Part shown: one piece after another, positions 34,528 through 44,427 of the stretch
Layout of the letters: each line of letters opens with the position of its first letter
Numbering within the stretch: position 1 is the first letter of the stretch
Assembly: GCF_013371465.1 (NCBI RefSeq)
Contig: NZ_JABWDU010000008.1
Span: 186,001 to 250,000 of the forward strand
From: Ensifer oleiphilus
Lineage (GTDB): Bacteria > Pseudomonadota > Alphaproteobacteria > Rhizobiales > Rhizobiaceae
Reading direction: 5' to 3'
Length of the DNA: 64,000 nt
Translations under genes and position numbers: made by a program
The notes under the pieces: model-generated
What the model saw: only the letters and a program-made list of their open reading frames with translations
Told to the model about the DNA's origin: nothing
Database searches by the model: none

Positions 34528-35227
34528 TCTGCCGGCCGCAAACCTCGACCATCTCCGCATGCCCGATATCGCAGCGCTCCGCCCGTCCCTTTCGACGCAC
34601 AAGCCGCGCATCCTGATCCTCTACGGTTCACTGCGGCCGATCTCCTACAGCCGGCTGCTTGCGCACGAAGCCCGCCGCCTGCTCGAACATTTCGGCGCCG
34701 AGGTCCGCATCTTCGACCCAGAAGGACTTCCGCTTCCCGATGCCGCCCCGGTCAGCCACGAAAAGGTCCAGGAACTGCGCCGTCTGTCGGAATGGTCCGA
34801 AGGCCATGTCTGGGTCAGCCCGGAGCGGCATGGCGCCATGACCGGCATCCTGAAGGCACAGATCGATTGGATACCCCTGTCGCTCGGCTCGGTGCGGCCG
34901 ACACAGGGCAAGACCCTTGCCGTCATGGAAGTCTCCGGCGGCAGCCAGTCCTTCAATGCCGTCAACCAGATGCGCATTCTCGGACGATGGATGCGCATGG
35001 TCACCATCCCGAACCAGTCTTCGGTCGCAAAAGCCTGGCAGGAATTCGACGCCGACGGCCGAATGAAACCCTCCTCCTATTACGACCGGGTCGTCGATGT
35101 CTGCGAAGAGCTTGTCAAGTTCACGCTTTTGACCCGCGACGCTTCGGCCTATCTGACGGACCGGTACAGCGAACGCAAGGAAGACGCCGACAAGCTGGAG
35201 CAAAGGGTCTCGCTCAAGGCGATTTGA
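34502..35227 (+). CDS. arsH: ArsH NADPH-dependent FMN reductase
   Basis: The protein of about 241 residues is a flavodoxin-like ArsH: the FMN phosphate loop is [17 protein letters not shown], and [20 protein letters not shown] is typical of the family. ArsH oxidises methylarsenite or reduces quinones, protecting against organoarsenicals. The start is given as ATG 34502, overlapping arsC by 26 bases; a TTG at 34520 with GGAGG nearby would start [16 protein letters not shown], closer to homologues, and is also likely. Confidence 0.93.
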   Translation: MRREGELSDLPAANLDHLRMPDIAALRPSLSTHKPRILILYGSLRPISYSRLLAHEARRLLEHFGAEVRIFDPEGLPLPDAAPVSHEKVQELRRLSEWSEGHVWVSPERHGAMTGILKAQIDWIPLSLGSVRPTQGKTLAVMEVSGGSQSFNAVNQMRILGRWMRMVTIPNQSSVAKAWQEFDADGRMKPSSYYDRVVDVCEELVKFTLLTRDASAYLTDRYSERKEDADKLEQRVSLKAI

Positions 35228-35323
35228 GATCAAGCGTGCCGGACGGCTGAGCAGCGCTCTGAGCGTCTTGCTGAGATGCAGGCGCATTCCCATATTTTTT
35301 GGACCAATCATTCTGTTTGGTAC

Positions 35324-35355
35324 AGGTGTTGGCCCTGATTGATCCGGGCCAACAC
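35324..35355. terminator. Hairpin after the ars operon
   Basis: Arms 35324-35334 and 35345-35355 form a perfect 11-bp stem with a 10-nt loop, and a short T-run follows. It is about 100 bases after arsH and 55 bases before the APH-type kinase start. Confidence 0.7.
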
Positions 35356-35409
35356 CACCATCTTTTCCCGGCCCGGCCCGGGCCACCAACCGAGCCACGG
35401 CGCCATCCC

Positions 35410-36312
35410 ATGACCAGCACGAGAACGACGACGCAACACGACAAGCCGGCCGACCCGACGGACGAGATCCGGGCTGCGCCACGACTGCTGGAGCGCTGGG
35501 GCCTTGCCGACCCGCAATTGCTGGCCGATACCTTTTCCAGCCGCTTATGGAAGGTTTGCCTGCCCGACGGCACGCCGGCGGTGATCAAGGACCTGAAGCC
35601 GATCGACGACATTGCCGACGAACTCAGAGGTGGCGATTACCTCGCCTGGCGGCAGGGTGTCGCGGCCGTTCGCCTGCTCGACCGGGATGGGTACAGCATG
35701 TTGCTCGAACACGCGGGGGAGCGGATGCTTGCGCACGAAGTTTCGGAAACCGGCGACGATCACGCGACACTGATCGCGGCCGAACTCATGGCAGAGCTCT
35801 ATTCGCCTTCGGCGACGCCCTTCCCGTCCGAACTCCAGCCGATCAGGCAGCGTTTCGCGGCCCTCTTCGAACGCGCCGACAGCGACCGAGCGACCGGCAT
35901 ATGCAGTGCTTACGTCGAGGCCGCCGTCCTTGCCGATCGCCTCTTTGACGACACCAGGCGCATACGGGGGCTGCACGGTGACCTGCATCACGAAAACATC
36001 ATGCTCTCGCCACGCGGCTGGCTCGTCATCGATCCTGTCGGAATTGTCGGCGATATCGGCTTCGGCGCGGCCAACATGTTCTACGACCCCGCAGACCGCG
36101 ACGATCTCTGCCTTGATCCCCGGCGCACCGCTTTCATGGCCGAAGCTTTCAGGAAAACGCTTCAGGAGGATCCACGCAGGCTGCTGGACCAAGCCTACGC
36201 CTATGGCTGCCTTTCGGCAGCCTGGAATGCCGGCGCCGACGATCGCGAGGGGGAAGAGCGCGACCTGGCGATAGCGGCTGTCATAGGGCAGGTGCGTGAC
36301 GACGACTTCTGA
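35410..36312 (+). CDS. APH(6)/hydroxyurea-type phosphotransferase
   Basis: The 300-residue protein belongs to the aminoglycoside/hydroxyurea antibiotic resistance kinase family (Pfam APH_6_hur). It shows the catalytic loop LHGDLHHENIM and, downstream, LVIDPVGIVGDIGFGAANM with the DPxG metal motif. It is preceded by a hairpin and has its ATG at 35410; the longer frame upstream crosses the hairpin. Resistance is possible, but many such chromosomal kinases have unrelated or unknown substrates. Confidence 0.8.
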   Translation: MTSTRTTTQHDKPADPTDEIRAAPRLLERWGLADPQLLADTFSSRLWKVCLPDGTPAVIKDLKPIDDIADELRGGDYLAWRQGVAAVRLLDRDGYSMLLEHAGERMLAHEVSETGDDHATLIAAELMAELYSPSATPFPSELQPIRQRFAALFERADSDRATGICSAYVEAAVLADRLFDDTRRIRGLHGDLHHENIMLSPRGWLVIDPVGIVGDIGFGAANMFYDPADRDDLCLDPRRTAFMAEAFRKTLQEDPRRLLDQAYAYGCLSAAWNAGADDREGEERDLAIAAVIGQVRDDDF

Positions 36313-36321
36313 GGTCGTCGT
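36299..36321. terminator. Hairpin at the end of the APH-type gene
   Basis: An 8-bp perfect stem (36299-36306 with 36314-36321, 7-nt loop) overlaps the stop codon. It may be a weak terminator and argues that the acetyltransferase frame really starts downstream of it. Confidence 0.4.
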
Positions 36322-36364
36322 TGCACGACGGTCTCCAGATGTGCACAGTCGCGTCATGTTGCCC

Positions 36365-37066
36365 ATGACCGACATCAGTCTTCGTCTTCTTGAAGACCGC
36401 ATCGATACGCTCTACCGCACCGACGGCAAAGGCAGGCTCGTTTCCACCAACGAATGGGATACCCGTCCGCCGCCTCGATTTCACCTCATGCGAACGCGCC
36501 AGGGAGCGATCTTTCGCTGGCGTGCCGATCTTCCGCAACAGATAGTCGAAGACCTCTCGCAGCTTGGCCGCGAGGAGAAGTGCGAGGCGTCATTCGACCG
36601 CTTGCCAGCGCTCGATGAGCTTTATCTGGAACTGCTGAGCCGGCACCAGCCGATCGAAAGGATCTGGTCCGGACCCGCCTACGCTGCCATTGACGTGGGC
36701 CCGCCGCCGGCAGAGTTGACGCCCATAACCGCGCGCAACGCCGAACTGCTTCATCCGCATTTTCAGGAGTGGGTACCCGACGTGCCGCACAGGCAACCGT
36801 TCTTCGCCAAGGTTCTGGACGGGGCGGCTGTTTCGGTCTGCTGCAGCGTTCGCAAATCAAAAACGGTGCATTGCGCTGGCGTCGAAACGCATCCGGATTT
36901 TCGTGGGCACGGCTACGCGCTTGAGGTCGTCCAGGGATGGGCGGCACACGTCCGGGCTCAGGGCGTCATGCCGTTCTACAGCACTCCATGGAGCAACATT
37001 GCATCCCAGGGGGTCGCCGCGCAGCTCGGATTTCGCTTGGTCGGAGCCGACTTTCACGTGACGTGA
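36365..37066 (+). CDS. GNAT-family N-acetyltransferase
   Basis: The product of about 233 residues has the acetyl-CoA loop ETHPDFRGHGYALEVVQGWA in its C-terminal half (about 170-190) and a late TPWSNIASQGVAAQLGFRLV, diagnostic for a GNAT fold. The N-terminal third, MTDISLRLLEDRIDTLYRTD, is not conserved among the superfamily. The start is uncertain: 36356 and 36365 are ATG codons, and a GTG at 36296 would cross the hairpin. Neighbours are an APH-type kinase and an MFS exporter, so a role in drug modification is possible but not supported by motifs. Confidence 0.75.
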   Translation: MTDISLRLLEDRIDTLYRTDGKGRLVSTNEWDTRPPPRFHLMRTRQGAIFRWRADLPQQIVEDLSQLGREEKCEASFDRLPALDELYLELLSRHQPIERIWSGPAYAAIDVGPPPAELTPITARNAELLHPHFQEWVPDVPHRQPFFAKVLDGAAVSVCCSVRKSKTVHCAGVETHPDFRGHGYALEVVQGWAAHVRAQGVMPFYSTPWSNIASQGVAAQLGFRLVGADFHVT

Positions 37067-37385
37067 ACGCGAAGCCCAGGCGTGTCGCGCTTTTTCGCAA
37101 AGGGCGACTTGCTGGCCATATCCGGAGCAAAACCTCGCAAATATCTCCGTCAATCGCCGCAAGTGAATCGACACAGGCCTGATTGAAGGCGCATACAGCA
37201 AATTGGTGACTGCCAGCAGGCCACCTTGTTTTCTCTCGCCGATGCGCACCGAAGGTGCGTGCCGGTGAAACCACGCCCCGTTTCGAAGCATCCGATGATT
37301 TCATACCCCATTGCAATCGAGCTTTCTTCTTTCCTTCCAGCTCACATCCGCGCTCCTGCCTGCAGGGGAGGCCGAGGGTGAGCGT
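37067..37385. other. Intergenic region without recognised gene
   Basis: I see no supported gene here. CGCACC-GAA-GGTGCG at 37245-37259 is a small palindrome. The GAGGGTGAG ribosome-binding site of the MFS gene is at the end. Confidence 0.3.
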
Positions 37386-38831
37386 ATGACAGCCATCCCA
37401 ACAGGTACACCGGCCGAAGACGCCTCTTCCACCCGCAATTCCCGTGTCGTCGCGCTGGTCGTTGCCATCGCCTTCTTCATGCAGATGCTCGACGGCACGA
37501 TCGTCATTACATCCTTGCCGCAGATGGCCGCGTCCTTCGGTGTGCAGCCGGTCGCCATGAGTATCGGCATCACTGTCTACATGCTGACGATGGCGGCCTT
37601 CATTCCGCTCTCCGGCTGGCTCGGCGATCGTTTTGGCGCGCGCAACGTCTTCCTGGTGGCAATCGGCATCTTCACACTCGCCTCGCTGTTTTGCGGACTG
37701 TCAGGCAGCCTCGGCGAGTTCATCGCGGCACGCGCCGTGCAGGGCATCGGCGGCGCGCTGATGACGCCGGTCGGCCGGATCATCGTCCTGAAGAATGCCC
37801 GCAAATCGGAACTTGTCGGTGCGGTCGCACTCATCACCTGGCCGGCGCTGATCGCCCCGGTCGTCGGCCCGATCCTCGGCAGCATGATCACAACGTGGTT
37901 CAGTTGGCACTGGAACTTTCTCATCAACATCCCGATCGGCCTCGTCGGCCTGGCGCTCGTGCTGCGCTTCGTGCCCGATCAGCGCGAGGAAGAAGCGCGC
38001 CGTCTCGACATCAAGGGCTTCGTCCTATCGTCAACCAGCCTCACTTTGGTGCTCGCCGGGCTCGAAGCCTTCGTGCACGGAACAGTCAATGCACCTGCAA
38101 TCGGCCTGTTGCTGGCAGCGGGCACGATCACCGGCATCATGGCCACGCATCACTTCAGGGTGACCGCCGATCCGCTTCTCGATCTCTCTGCTCTGAAAAT
38201 CCAGACCTTTGCGATGTCGACGCTGTCGGCCGGCACCGCCTGCCGCATTGCCATCAACGCGACGCCGTTTCTGATCCCCCTCATGTTCCAGGTCGGCTTC
38301 GGCCTCGATCCGATCGAGACCGGGATTTATGTGCTCGCCTATTTCGCCGGAAATCTGGCGATGAAAACAGCGACCACGCCGTTGCTGCGCCGCTTCGGCT
38401 TCCGCACCATCCTCGTCGGCAACGGCCTGCTCGCCTCGCTGGCGATTGGTGCCTGTGCAGCGGTATCAACAGATACGCCGCAGTTGCTGACGCTCCTGCT
38501 GCTGTTTGCCGCCGGGCTGTTCCGCTCGATGCAGTTTACGGCACTCAACACGCTCGGCTTTGCCGACATCAATGCAAGCCAGCGCAGTTCAGCATCGACG
38601 CTGTCGAGCATGTTGCAGCAGGTGGCGATGCTGATGGGCGTCGCCGTTGCCGCAGCCGTTCTCAATCTGTCGCAGGCGCTTCGCGGCGCCGAAACCGCGG
38701 CGCTCACGGACTTTCGCTGGGCGTTCCTCGCGGTCGCGACGATCGGCATCCTCTCGGCCTTGCGTTTTCTGAGCCTGCGACGCGACGCAGGCGTCGAAGT
38801 TTCAGGACACAAATTCGAGCCGCGGAAATAA
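37386..38831 (+). CDS. MFS multidrug exporter, DHA2 (14-TMS) family
   Basis: The 481-residue protein is a major facilitator of the DHA2 family. It has MLDGTIVITSLPQMAASFGV at the first helix, motif A-like WLGDRFGARN, and LAGLEAF in the central section, with about 14 hydrophobic segments. It probably exports drugs or metabolites with proton antiport. The start at 37386 has GAGGGTGAG upstream. It ends near a convergent gamma-glutamyltranspeptidase gene. The substrate is unknown. Confidence 0.87.
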   Translation: MTAIPTGTPAEDASSTRNSRVVALVVAIAFFMQMLDGTIVITSLPQMAASFGVQPVAMSIGITVYMLTMAAFIPLSGWLGDRFGARNVFLVAIGIFTLASLFCGLSGSLGEFIAARAVQGIGGALMTPVGRIIVLKNARKSELVGAVALITWPALIAPVVGPILGSMITTWFSWHWNFLINIPIGLVGLALVLRFVPDQREEEARRLDIKGFVLSSTSLTLVLAGLEAFVHGTVNAPAIGLLLAAGTITGIMATHHFRVTADPLLDLSALKIQTFAMSTLSAGTACRIAINATPFLIPLMFQVGFGLDPIETGIYVLAYFAGNLAMKTATTPLLRRFGFRTILVGNGLLASLAIGACAAVSTDTPQLLTLLLLFAAGLFRSMQFTALNTLGFADINASQRSSASTLSSMLQQVAMLMGVAVAAAVLNLSQALRGAETAALTDFRWAFLAVATIGILSALRFLSLRRDAGVEVSGHKFEPRK

Positions 38832-38964
38832 CCGTTTCCAAGCGGCATCGGCAGCCGCGGGGGATGACCCCGTCGATGATTTCGGCAACGTCAAGCCGGA
38901 CTGACGGGTGACGGCCCACTCGCCAGCCACCCAGCAATGCACCGCAAGCGTCGGCACGCCCGGA

Positions 38965-40710
38965 TCAGTAGCCTCTCGCCGCGCCAGCGCCGATGCGGCT
39001 GTCGACGGCGCCGTTGTAGCGGGCGCCACCGCCTTCAGAAATTTCGGCGAGGCTTTCACCGCCGACGAGAATGCCGGTCGCCTGGCCCCAGATGCTCCAG
39101 CTCTTGTCGATCTGCACGTCATGGCCCATCGCCGAGAGAAGCTTGCGCGTATCGGGCGACAGTGCGTAGGGCTCCATGAACACCTTGTCGGGCAGCCATT
39201 GGTGGTGGATGCGCGGCGCGTCGACCGCTTCCTGAATGTTCATGCCGTGATCGATGACATTGAGGATCGCTTCCAGCGTGATCGTAATGATGCGTGCACC
39301 GCCGGGGCTGCCGATCACCATGAAGGGCTTGCCGTCCTTGGAGACGATGGTCGGGCTCATCGATGACAGCGGCGTCTTGCCGGGCGCGATCGCGTTCGCC
39401 TCCCCCTGGACGAGCCCGTAGAGATTGGGCGCGCCCGGCTTGGCGGTGAAATCGTCCATCTCGTTGTTGAGCAGAATGCCGGTTCCGGGTGCCACGACAC
39501 CGGCACCGAAGGAGCCGTTCAGCGTATAGGTGACGGCGACCGCGTTGCCCTCGTCGTCGATGATCGAATAGTGGGTCGTCTCCTTGCTCTCGGCGAAACC
39601 CTCCGGCATCAGCGCCTGCGACACGCCGGCCTTGAACGGATCGATCTTGCCGCGGATTTCGGCCGCATAGGCCTTGTCGAGCAGCTTGGCGATCGGGTTC
39701 TCCACGAAGGAAGGATCGCCGAGCGTCGTGTTGCGGTCGACATAGGCATGGCGCATCGCCTCGATCATCGCATGCACGGTCTCGGCCGAGCCGTAACCGA
39801 GATAGGAGAGCGGATAGCCCTCGAGAACGTTGAGGATTTCGCAGATGATCACGCCGCCGGAAGACGGCGGCGGCGAGGAGACGATGTCATAGCCGCGATA
39901 GTTGCATTTGACCGGCTCCAGTTCGCGCACGGCGTACTTCTCGAAATCCGTCTTGGCGAGGATGCCGCCCTTGTCGGCGCTTGCCTTGACGATGGCGTCG
40001 GCAATCGGCCCCTTGTAGAAGGCATCCGTTCCCTTCTCGGAAATGCGCGAAAGCGAGGCGGCGAGATCCGCCTGCACCAGTGTCTCACCGACGGCGAAGG
40101 GTTTGCCGTCGGGCTTCAGGAAGATCGCGGCGGCTGCCGGGTCCTTGCCCAGCCTCTCGGTTTCGCCGTCGAAGGAATCGATATCGCCCTGTTCCAGCCG
40201 GAAACCGTCCTTGGCAAGCGCAATGGCCGGCGCGATCAGCTCTTGCAGCGGACGCGTGCCATAGCGGCTGCGCGCGACCTCGAAGCCGAGCACTGGGCCC
40301 GGCACGCCGACGGCAAGATAGCCCTCAGTGCTCAGGCCATCGACCAGTTGCCCCTTGTCGTCGAGATACATCGCCTTGGTCGCCGCAGCAGGCGCCCGCT
40401 CGCGAAAATCGAGGAAGGTGGTCTTGCCGTCCTTGAAGCGAATGGTCATGAAGCCGCCGCCGCCGATATTGCCGGCGGTCGGATAGACGACCGCAAGCGC
40501 ATAACCGACCGCAACGGCGGCATCCACGGCATTGCCGCCCTTTTTCAGGACCTCGACGCCGATATCCGACGCCAGATGCTGAGCGGTGACGACCATGCCG
40601 TTCTCGGCCTTGACCGGCTCCGGCGACGCGGCCCTGACGGCCGATGACGATACCGAACTGAGTGCGGCCACCAGGGTGAAGGTGAGGACATTCAGGCAGG
40701 ATGTGCGCAT
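38965..40710 (-). CDS. ggt: Gamma-glutamyltranspeptidase
   Basis: The 581-residue precursor has a signal peptide (cut near AVRAA, about residue 28) and the GGT domain. The autocatalytic Thr is Thr378 in ETTHYSIIDDEGNAVAVT, and the substrate loop GSPGGARIIT lies downstream. It cleaves glutathione and other gamma-glutamyl compounds in the periplasm, giving glutamate for uptake. The start at 40710 is preceded by GGGAG; the longer frame upstream is not used. Confidence 0.94.
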   Translation of the reverse strand: MRTSCLNVLTFTLVAALSSVSSSAVRAASPEPVKAENGMVVTAQHLASDIGVEVLKKGGNAVDAAVAVGYALAVVYPTAGNIGGGGFMTIRFKDGKTTFLDFRERAPAAATKAMYLDDKGQLVDGLSTEGYLAVGVPGPVLGFEVARSRYGTRPLQELIAPAIALAKDGFRLEQGDIDSFDGETERLGKDPAAAAIFLKPDGKPFAVGETLVQADLAASLSRISEKGTDAFYKGPIADAIVKASADKGGILAKTDFEKYAVRELEPVKCNYRGYDIVSSPPPSSGGVIICEILNVLEGYPLSYLGYGSAETVHAMIEAMRHAYVDRNTTLGDPSFVENPIAKLLDKAYAAEIRGKIDPFKAGVSQALMPEGFAESKETTHYSIIDDEGNAVAVTYTLNGSFGAGVVAPGTGILLNNEMDDFTAKPGAPNLYGLVQGEANAIAPGKTPLSSMSPTIVSKDGKPFMVIGSPGGARIITITLEAILNVIDHGMNIQEAVDAPRIHHQWLPDKVFMEPYALSPDTRKLLSAMGHDVQIDKSWSIWGQATGILVGGESLAEISEGGGARYNGAVDSRIGAGAARGY

Positions 40711-41129
40711 GCTTTTCTCCCGCGACAAGAGGTTTTGCTGGCAAACGACGCCCTCGGTCGACGACGGCGGCATCGGAGTTCGCGAAGGCACCTCGCACCA
40801 ACGGGCGGGTAAGGGTCCAGCCATCGGGCGGGCGCAGGCTCGCTTAGAAATTGAAGCCTTGGGCGAAGTATAGGCACGCGCGACCGGCACGGGCAACCGC
40901 CACCTGACACTCTTGGGCAGCGAACAAGCCGAATACGAATACGGTGGCCGGGAAGGTGGCAGCAATGGTCACTGATCTGTTGTCGCTCGGCACCGGATCG
41001 CAGCGCCCTCTCGCCCCGCGCGATTTTTGCCATTGCCACGACCGGCCATCGCTGTGACAGTTTCGTCCGGAGCGTGGCAACATCCACTGCCTGATGTCCA
41101 ACGCGGAATGCCAACGGGAGGAGTGGCGA
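40711..41129. other. Intergenic region, no clear gene
   Basis: This 419-bp stretch between ggt (minus) and the GFA gene (plus) holds the promoters of both. On the minus strand a short frame ends with AGRACLYFAQGFNF near 40850, but it lacks a start and recognisable domain. The GGGAGGAG ribosome-binding site of the next gene is at the right end. Confidence 0.3.
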
Positions 41130-41471
41130 ATGATCGAAGGCCATTGCCACTGCAAGTCGGTTCGTCTTTCCGTCCGCGTGCGGCCGGAAACGCTCGGTAG
41201 CTGCAACTGTTCTCTATGCGCAAGATTGGGCGCGCTCTGGGGATATTACAGCGCCGAGGAGGTGTCGATCAGCGACCCACAAGGCAGGCTGGTCGGCTAC
41301 GTACAAGGCGACGCCACCTTGACCACACACCATTGCAGCACCTGCGGCTGCACCACCCATTGGTCGCCGATCGCTGCCGACGCGACGCGCATGGCCGTGA
41401 ACATGCGGCTGTTCGATCGCACCGTCTGGCAAGACATTCCCCATCGACTGATTGATGGCGCCAGCTGGTAG
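41130..41471 (+). CDS. GFA/CENP-V-like zinc protein
   Basis: The 113-residue protein belongs to the glutathione-dependent formaldehyde-activating (GFA) family. Zinc-binding cysteines are seen in GHCHCKSV, CNCSLCARLG and HHCSTCGCTTHW. Such proteins bind formaldehyde-glutathione adducts or fold as CENP-V; functions differ. The start at 41130 has a strong GGGAGGAG site. Formaldehyde from demethylation in the neighbouring cluster could make it relevant, but there is no operon link. Confidence 0.85.
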   Translation: MIEGHCHCKSVRLSVRVRPETLGSCNCSLCARLGALWGYYSAEEVSISDPQGRLVGYVQGDATLTTHHCSTCGCTTHWSPIAADATRMAVNMRLFDRTVWQDIPHRLIDGASW

Positions 41472-41579
41472 GCCGGCAGACACAGCTTTCCCAGATGACG
41501 CCTTGTTGCCGACGTCCTTCGGAGACGCCGGCTGCGCTTTGCTGAGTACTTCGGGTCACGGGTGGTCCCTGAGGCCAGC

Positions 41580-41622
41580 TTGTCTCGTGACCTGAAAAAG
41601 GCTATATTGAATGAACGTTCAG
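41580..41622 (+). promoter_or_regulatory. Promoter with TGAA-N6-TTCA operator upstream of the Rieske gene
   Basis: TTGTCT at 41580-41585 and TATATT at 41603-41608 are 17 bp apart, a good sigma-70 promoter. TTGAA-TGAACG-TTCA at 41607-41621 overlaps the -10 box, and contains the palindrome TGAACGTTCA. The TGAA-N6-TTCA core also occurs at 44428-44445 and 50215-50228, which points to the TetR-type regulator of this block. Confidence 0.6.
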
Positions 41623-41640
41623 CAAAAATGGAGACATTGA

Positions 41641-42837
41641 ATGAACGAAATGATCCGCGACATATCCGTCCCCAATGATTGGGACCGCCGTGGATTGCCC
41701 GGCTGGTGCTACCATAGCGACGCGCTGCTCGAACTGGAGCGCGAACACATTTTCCGTCGTCACTGGCAGATCGCCTGTCATATCTCCGACGTGCCGGAAG
41801 CGGGCGACTACATAACCATGGATGTGGTCGGCGAGCGTGCGCTTATCCTGCGCGACCAGCAGGGGACGATCCGCGGCTTTCACAACATCTGCCGCCATCG
41901 CGGCTCAAGGGTGGTTGTCGACGACAAGGGCAAGTGCCGCAACGCGCTCGTCTGTCCGTTTCACGGTTGGGTCTACAATCTCGACGGCACGCTCCGTGGG
42001 GCGGCGCGTCCGCGCTCGTTTCCGCCGCTCGACAAGCAGGAGTTCGGGCTCGTGCCGCTCGAACTGGAAGTCTGGATGGGCTTCGTCTTCATCCGCTTCC
42101 GGCCAGGGCCACAGCCTTCGGTCGCCGAGCTGATGCAACCCTTCGCCGAAGAGTTCGGCCACTACGGTTCGGAGCGCATGCTGCCGACCGAAGGTGTGTG
42201 GACGCAGGAAAGTGCGGTCAACTGGAAATCGGTGCGCGACGTCGACAACGAAGGCTATCATGTGGCCATGGCCCATCCGGCGCTGCAGGATCTCTATGGC
42301 TCGACCTACTACGACGAGCCTTTCGTCAATGGCCTCTGCCGATCCTTCGCGACCTATAACCCGCATGCGGGCCGCCGTTGGAGCGTCCGGCAATATGTCG
42401 GCATTGCACCCGAGGCGACCCATCTGCCCGAGCGCCTGCGCAAGGCCTGGATCTATTTCGGGCTGTTCCCCAACGCCGTCATTGCGGTGACGCCGGAGAC
42501 TGTCCAGTTCTATCAGGAATTCCCGTTGTCGACCGGCAAGACGCTGTTGCGCGGTGCGATCTATCGCTACCCCGAGGAAACGCGCCAGCAACGGCTTGCC
42601 CGCTACCTCACCTTCCGCATCGACCGGGACACCCAGGCCGAGGATGTACAACTGACGATCTGGTCGAACGAATCCATGACATCAAAGGCATTTAACGGCT
42701 TCTATCTGTCGGATCTCGAATACGGTGTGCGCACGCATCACGATCACATTCGAGCCGTGCTGCCCGTCGTCACCCTCGACGTGGCCCCGCCGGAGGATCA
42801 GATGGCGGCAGTCAACGACGAACTCTCCAAACGATAG
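41641..42837 (+). CDS. Rieske-type oxygenase, alpha subunit (GbcA/stachydrine demethylase-like)
   Basis: The 398-residue protein has a Rieske [2Fe-2S] site with Cys84, His86, Cys105 and His108 and a mononuclear-iron domain with DNEGYHVAMAH, in which His207 and His212 are two ligands. It resembles glycine betaine and other quaternary-amine monooxygenases that remove a methyl group as formaldehyde. A reductase partner is not encoded nearby and must act from elsewhere. Its promoter carries the block's operator. Substrate is not known. Confidence 0.85.
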   Translation: MNEMIRDISVPNDWDRRGLPGWCYHSDALLELEREHIFRRHWQIACHISDVPEAGDYITMDVVGERALILRDQQGTIRGFHNICRHRGSRVVVDDKGKCRNALVCPFHGWVYNLDGTLRGAARPRSFPPLDKQEFGLVPLELEVWMGFVFIRFRPGPQPSVAELMQPFAEEFGHYGSERMLPTEGVWTQESAVNWKSVRDVDNEGYHVAMAHPALQDLYGSTYYDEPFVNGLCRSFATYNPHAGRRWSVRQYVGIAPEATHLPERLRKAWIYFGLFPNAVIAVTPETVQFYQEFPLSTGKTLLRGAIYRYPEETRQQRLARYLTFRIDRDTQAEDVQLTIWSNESMTSKAFNGFYLSDLEYGVRTHHDHIRAVLPVVTLDVAPPEDQMAAVNDELSKR

Positions 42838-42848
42838 GCGCAAAAAGA

Positions 42849-42908
42849 GGGGCCGGCGTAAAACCGGCCCCTTCGAAAACGGCCCCGCCGGGGAATGCTG
42901 GCGGGGCC
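42849..42908. terminator. Tandem hairpins between convergent Rieske and aminotransferase genes
   Basis: The first stem pairs 42849-42856 with 42864-42871 (8 bp, 7-nt loop). The second pairs 42881-42889 with 42900-42908 (9 bp, 10-nt loop). Both are perfect and lie between convergent genes, giving termination in both directions. Confidence 0.75.
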
Positions 42909-42940
42909 GAGGCGTTTTCAGGCTCGGTCACGTGATCAGG

Positions 42941-44353
42941 TCAGCCTTTCCACAGGCCCTCGCGCACGAGTTCGTCCATGGCGCGGCGGATGCTGGCGTC
43001 GAGAATTGCGACCATATCGCCGATCTGGGCGGTGCTGATCGTCAGCGGTGGCGACATCACGCACATGTTGATCAGCGGGCGCACGAGCAGGCCAAGCTCC
43101 TGGCAATGGCGGTCGATCCGCTTACCGACCTCCAGATCGAGCGTCAGCGGATTGTTGCTGACGCGGTCGGCGACGCATTCGATGCAGGCCATCAGGCCCA
43201 TACCGCGCACTTCGCCAACCAATGGCAAGCTCTCCAGGCTCTTCAGCCTTTTCTGGAAATAGCCCGAGATCGCCTTCACGTGATCGAGCAGCCCATCCTC
43301 GAGAATGTCGAGATTGCGCAAAGCGACGGCGCAGCCGATCGGATGGCTGGAATAGGTCAGCCCATGGGCGAACATCGCATCGGAATGGTTGGATTGCCGC
43401 AGGCTCTCCAGCAGGCGTGACGAGATCATCACGCCGCCGAGCGGGAAATAGCCCGACGTCACCCCCTTGGCGAAGGTGATCATGTCGGGCTCCAGCCCGA
43501 ACACCGCCTTCGATGCGAAGACCTCGCCGAGCCGCCCGAAGGCGGTTACCACCTCGTCGGCAATGAACAGGATGTCATGCTCGCTGCAGAGGGTCCGCAT
43601 GCGGCGCAGATAACCCTCCGGCGGCACGATGACGCCGCCCGAAGCCATGATCGGCTCGGCGATGAACGCACCGATGCGCTCCGGGCCCCTCTCCTCGATC
43701 AAGGCGCGGAACTCCTCGACCAGCCTATCGCAGAACTCGGCCTCGGATTGTCCCGCGGGCCGCCGGAAAGGGTTGGGACAGGCAAGCTTTGCCACCTGGT
43801 CGGTGGCGCTGTCCATCCAGTCGTGGTCGCGCGGACGGCCGTTCAAAGACGCCGAGAGATAGGTGGAGCCGTGGTAGCCGCCCTGGCGTGAGACGATCAG
43901 CTTCTTCTCCGGCCGACCGCGCACATTGTTGAGGAACTGCATGAAGCGCAGCGCCGTCTCGACCGCGGACGAGCCGCCGGTGGTGTAGAAGACATGGGAG
44001 AGGTCGCCGGGGGCATGGGCAGCGAGCCGCTCTGCCAGCGCCGCCGAGGGCTGATTGGTGGTGTACCATGGCGAATTGTAGGACAGCGCCATCGCCTGAT
44101 CGTGCAAGACCTCGGCGAGTTCGGCACGGCGATGGCCGACGTTGACGCACCACATGCCGGCTGGTCCGTCGATCAGCCGGCGCCCCTCGCCGTCGACAAC
44201 ATAGATACCGTCGCCGCTCTCGATGGCCCCACGCGCTTCAGCGCCGATACTGCCTGCCACGGGCCACGGCTGAACGAGATGTTTTTCAGCAAGCGCAGAC
44301 GTTTCACCAGCACCGTTTTGCGGCGCATTTGCAATATCGAGCTTAGCGGCCAT
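42941..44353 (-). CDS. Class III aminotransferase (omega-transaminase type)
   Basis: The 470-residue protein is a PLP enzyme of class III. The PLP Lys is Lys296 in ITFAKGVTSGYFPLG, and Asp266 sits in LFIADEVVTAFGR. GGYHGSTYLSAS and FYTTGGSSAVETALRF also match. It transfers an amino group from an amine or amino acid to pyruvate or 2-oxoglutarate. The start at 44353 has GGAGGG 7 bases upstream; the longer frame is ignored. It is divergent from the ABC importer with the shared operator in between. Confidence 0.9.
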   Translation of the reverse strand: MAAKLDIANAPQNGAGETSALAEKHLVQPWPVAGSIGAEARGAIESGDGIYVVDGEGRRLIDGPAGMWCVNVGHRRAELAEVLHDQAMALSYNSPWYTTNQPSAALAERLAAHAPGDLSHVFYTTGGSSAVETALRFMQFLNNVRGRPEKKLIVSRQGGYHGSTYLSASLNGRPRDHDWMDSATDQVAKLACPNPFRRPAGQSEAEFCDRLVEEFRALIEERGPERIGAFIAEPIMASGGVIVPPEGYLRRMRTLCSEHDILFIADEVVTAFGRLGEVFASKAVFGLEPDMITFAKGVTSGYFPLGGVMISSRLLESLRQSNHSDAMFAHGLTYSSHPIGCAVALRNLDILEDGLLDHVKAISGYFQKRLKSLESLPLVGEVRGMGLMACIECVADRVSNNPLTLDLEVGKRIDRHCQELGLLVRPLINMCVMSPPLTISTAQIGDMVAILDASIRRAMDELVREGLWKG

Positions 44354-44427
44354 GACAAATCCCTCCAACCGTATCAAACCGTAATTCACAACCAACCATC
44401 TGATAAAATTACGAAAGACATCATTTT

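Noticed and set aside
35410-36312. Calling the APH-type gene a streptomycin resistance gene
   Set aside because: Family motifs show only the kinase fold; chromosomal members often have other substrates, so resistance was not claimed.
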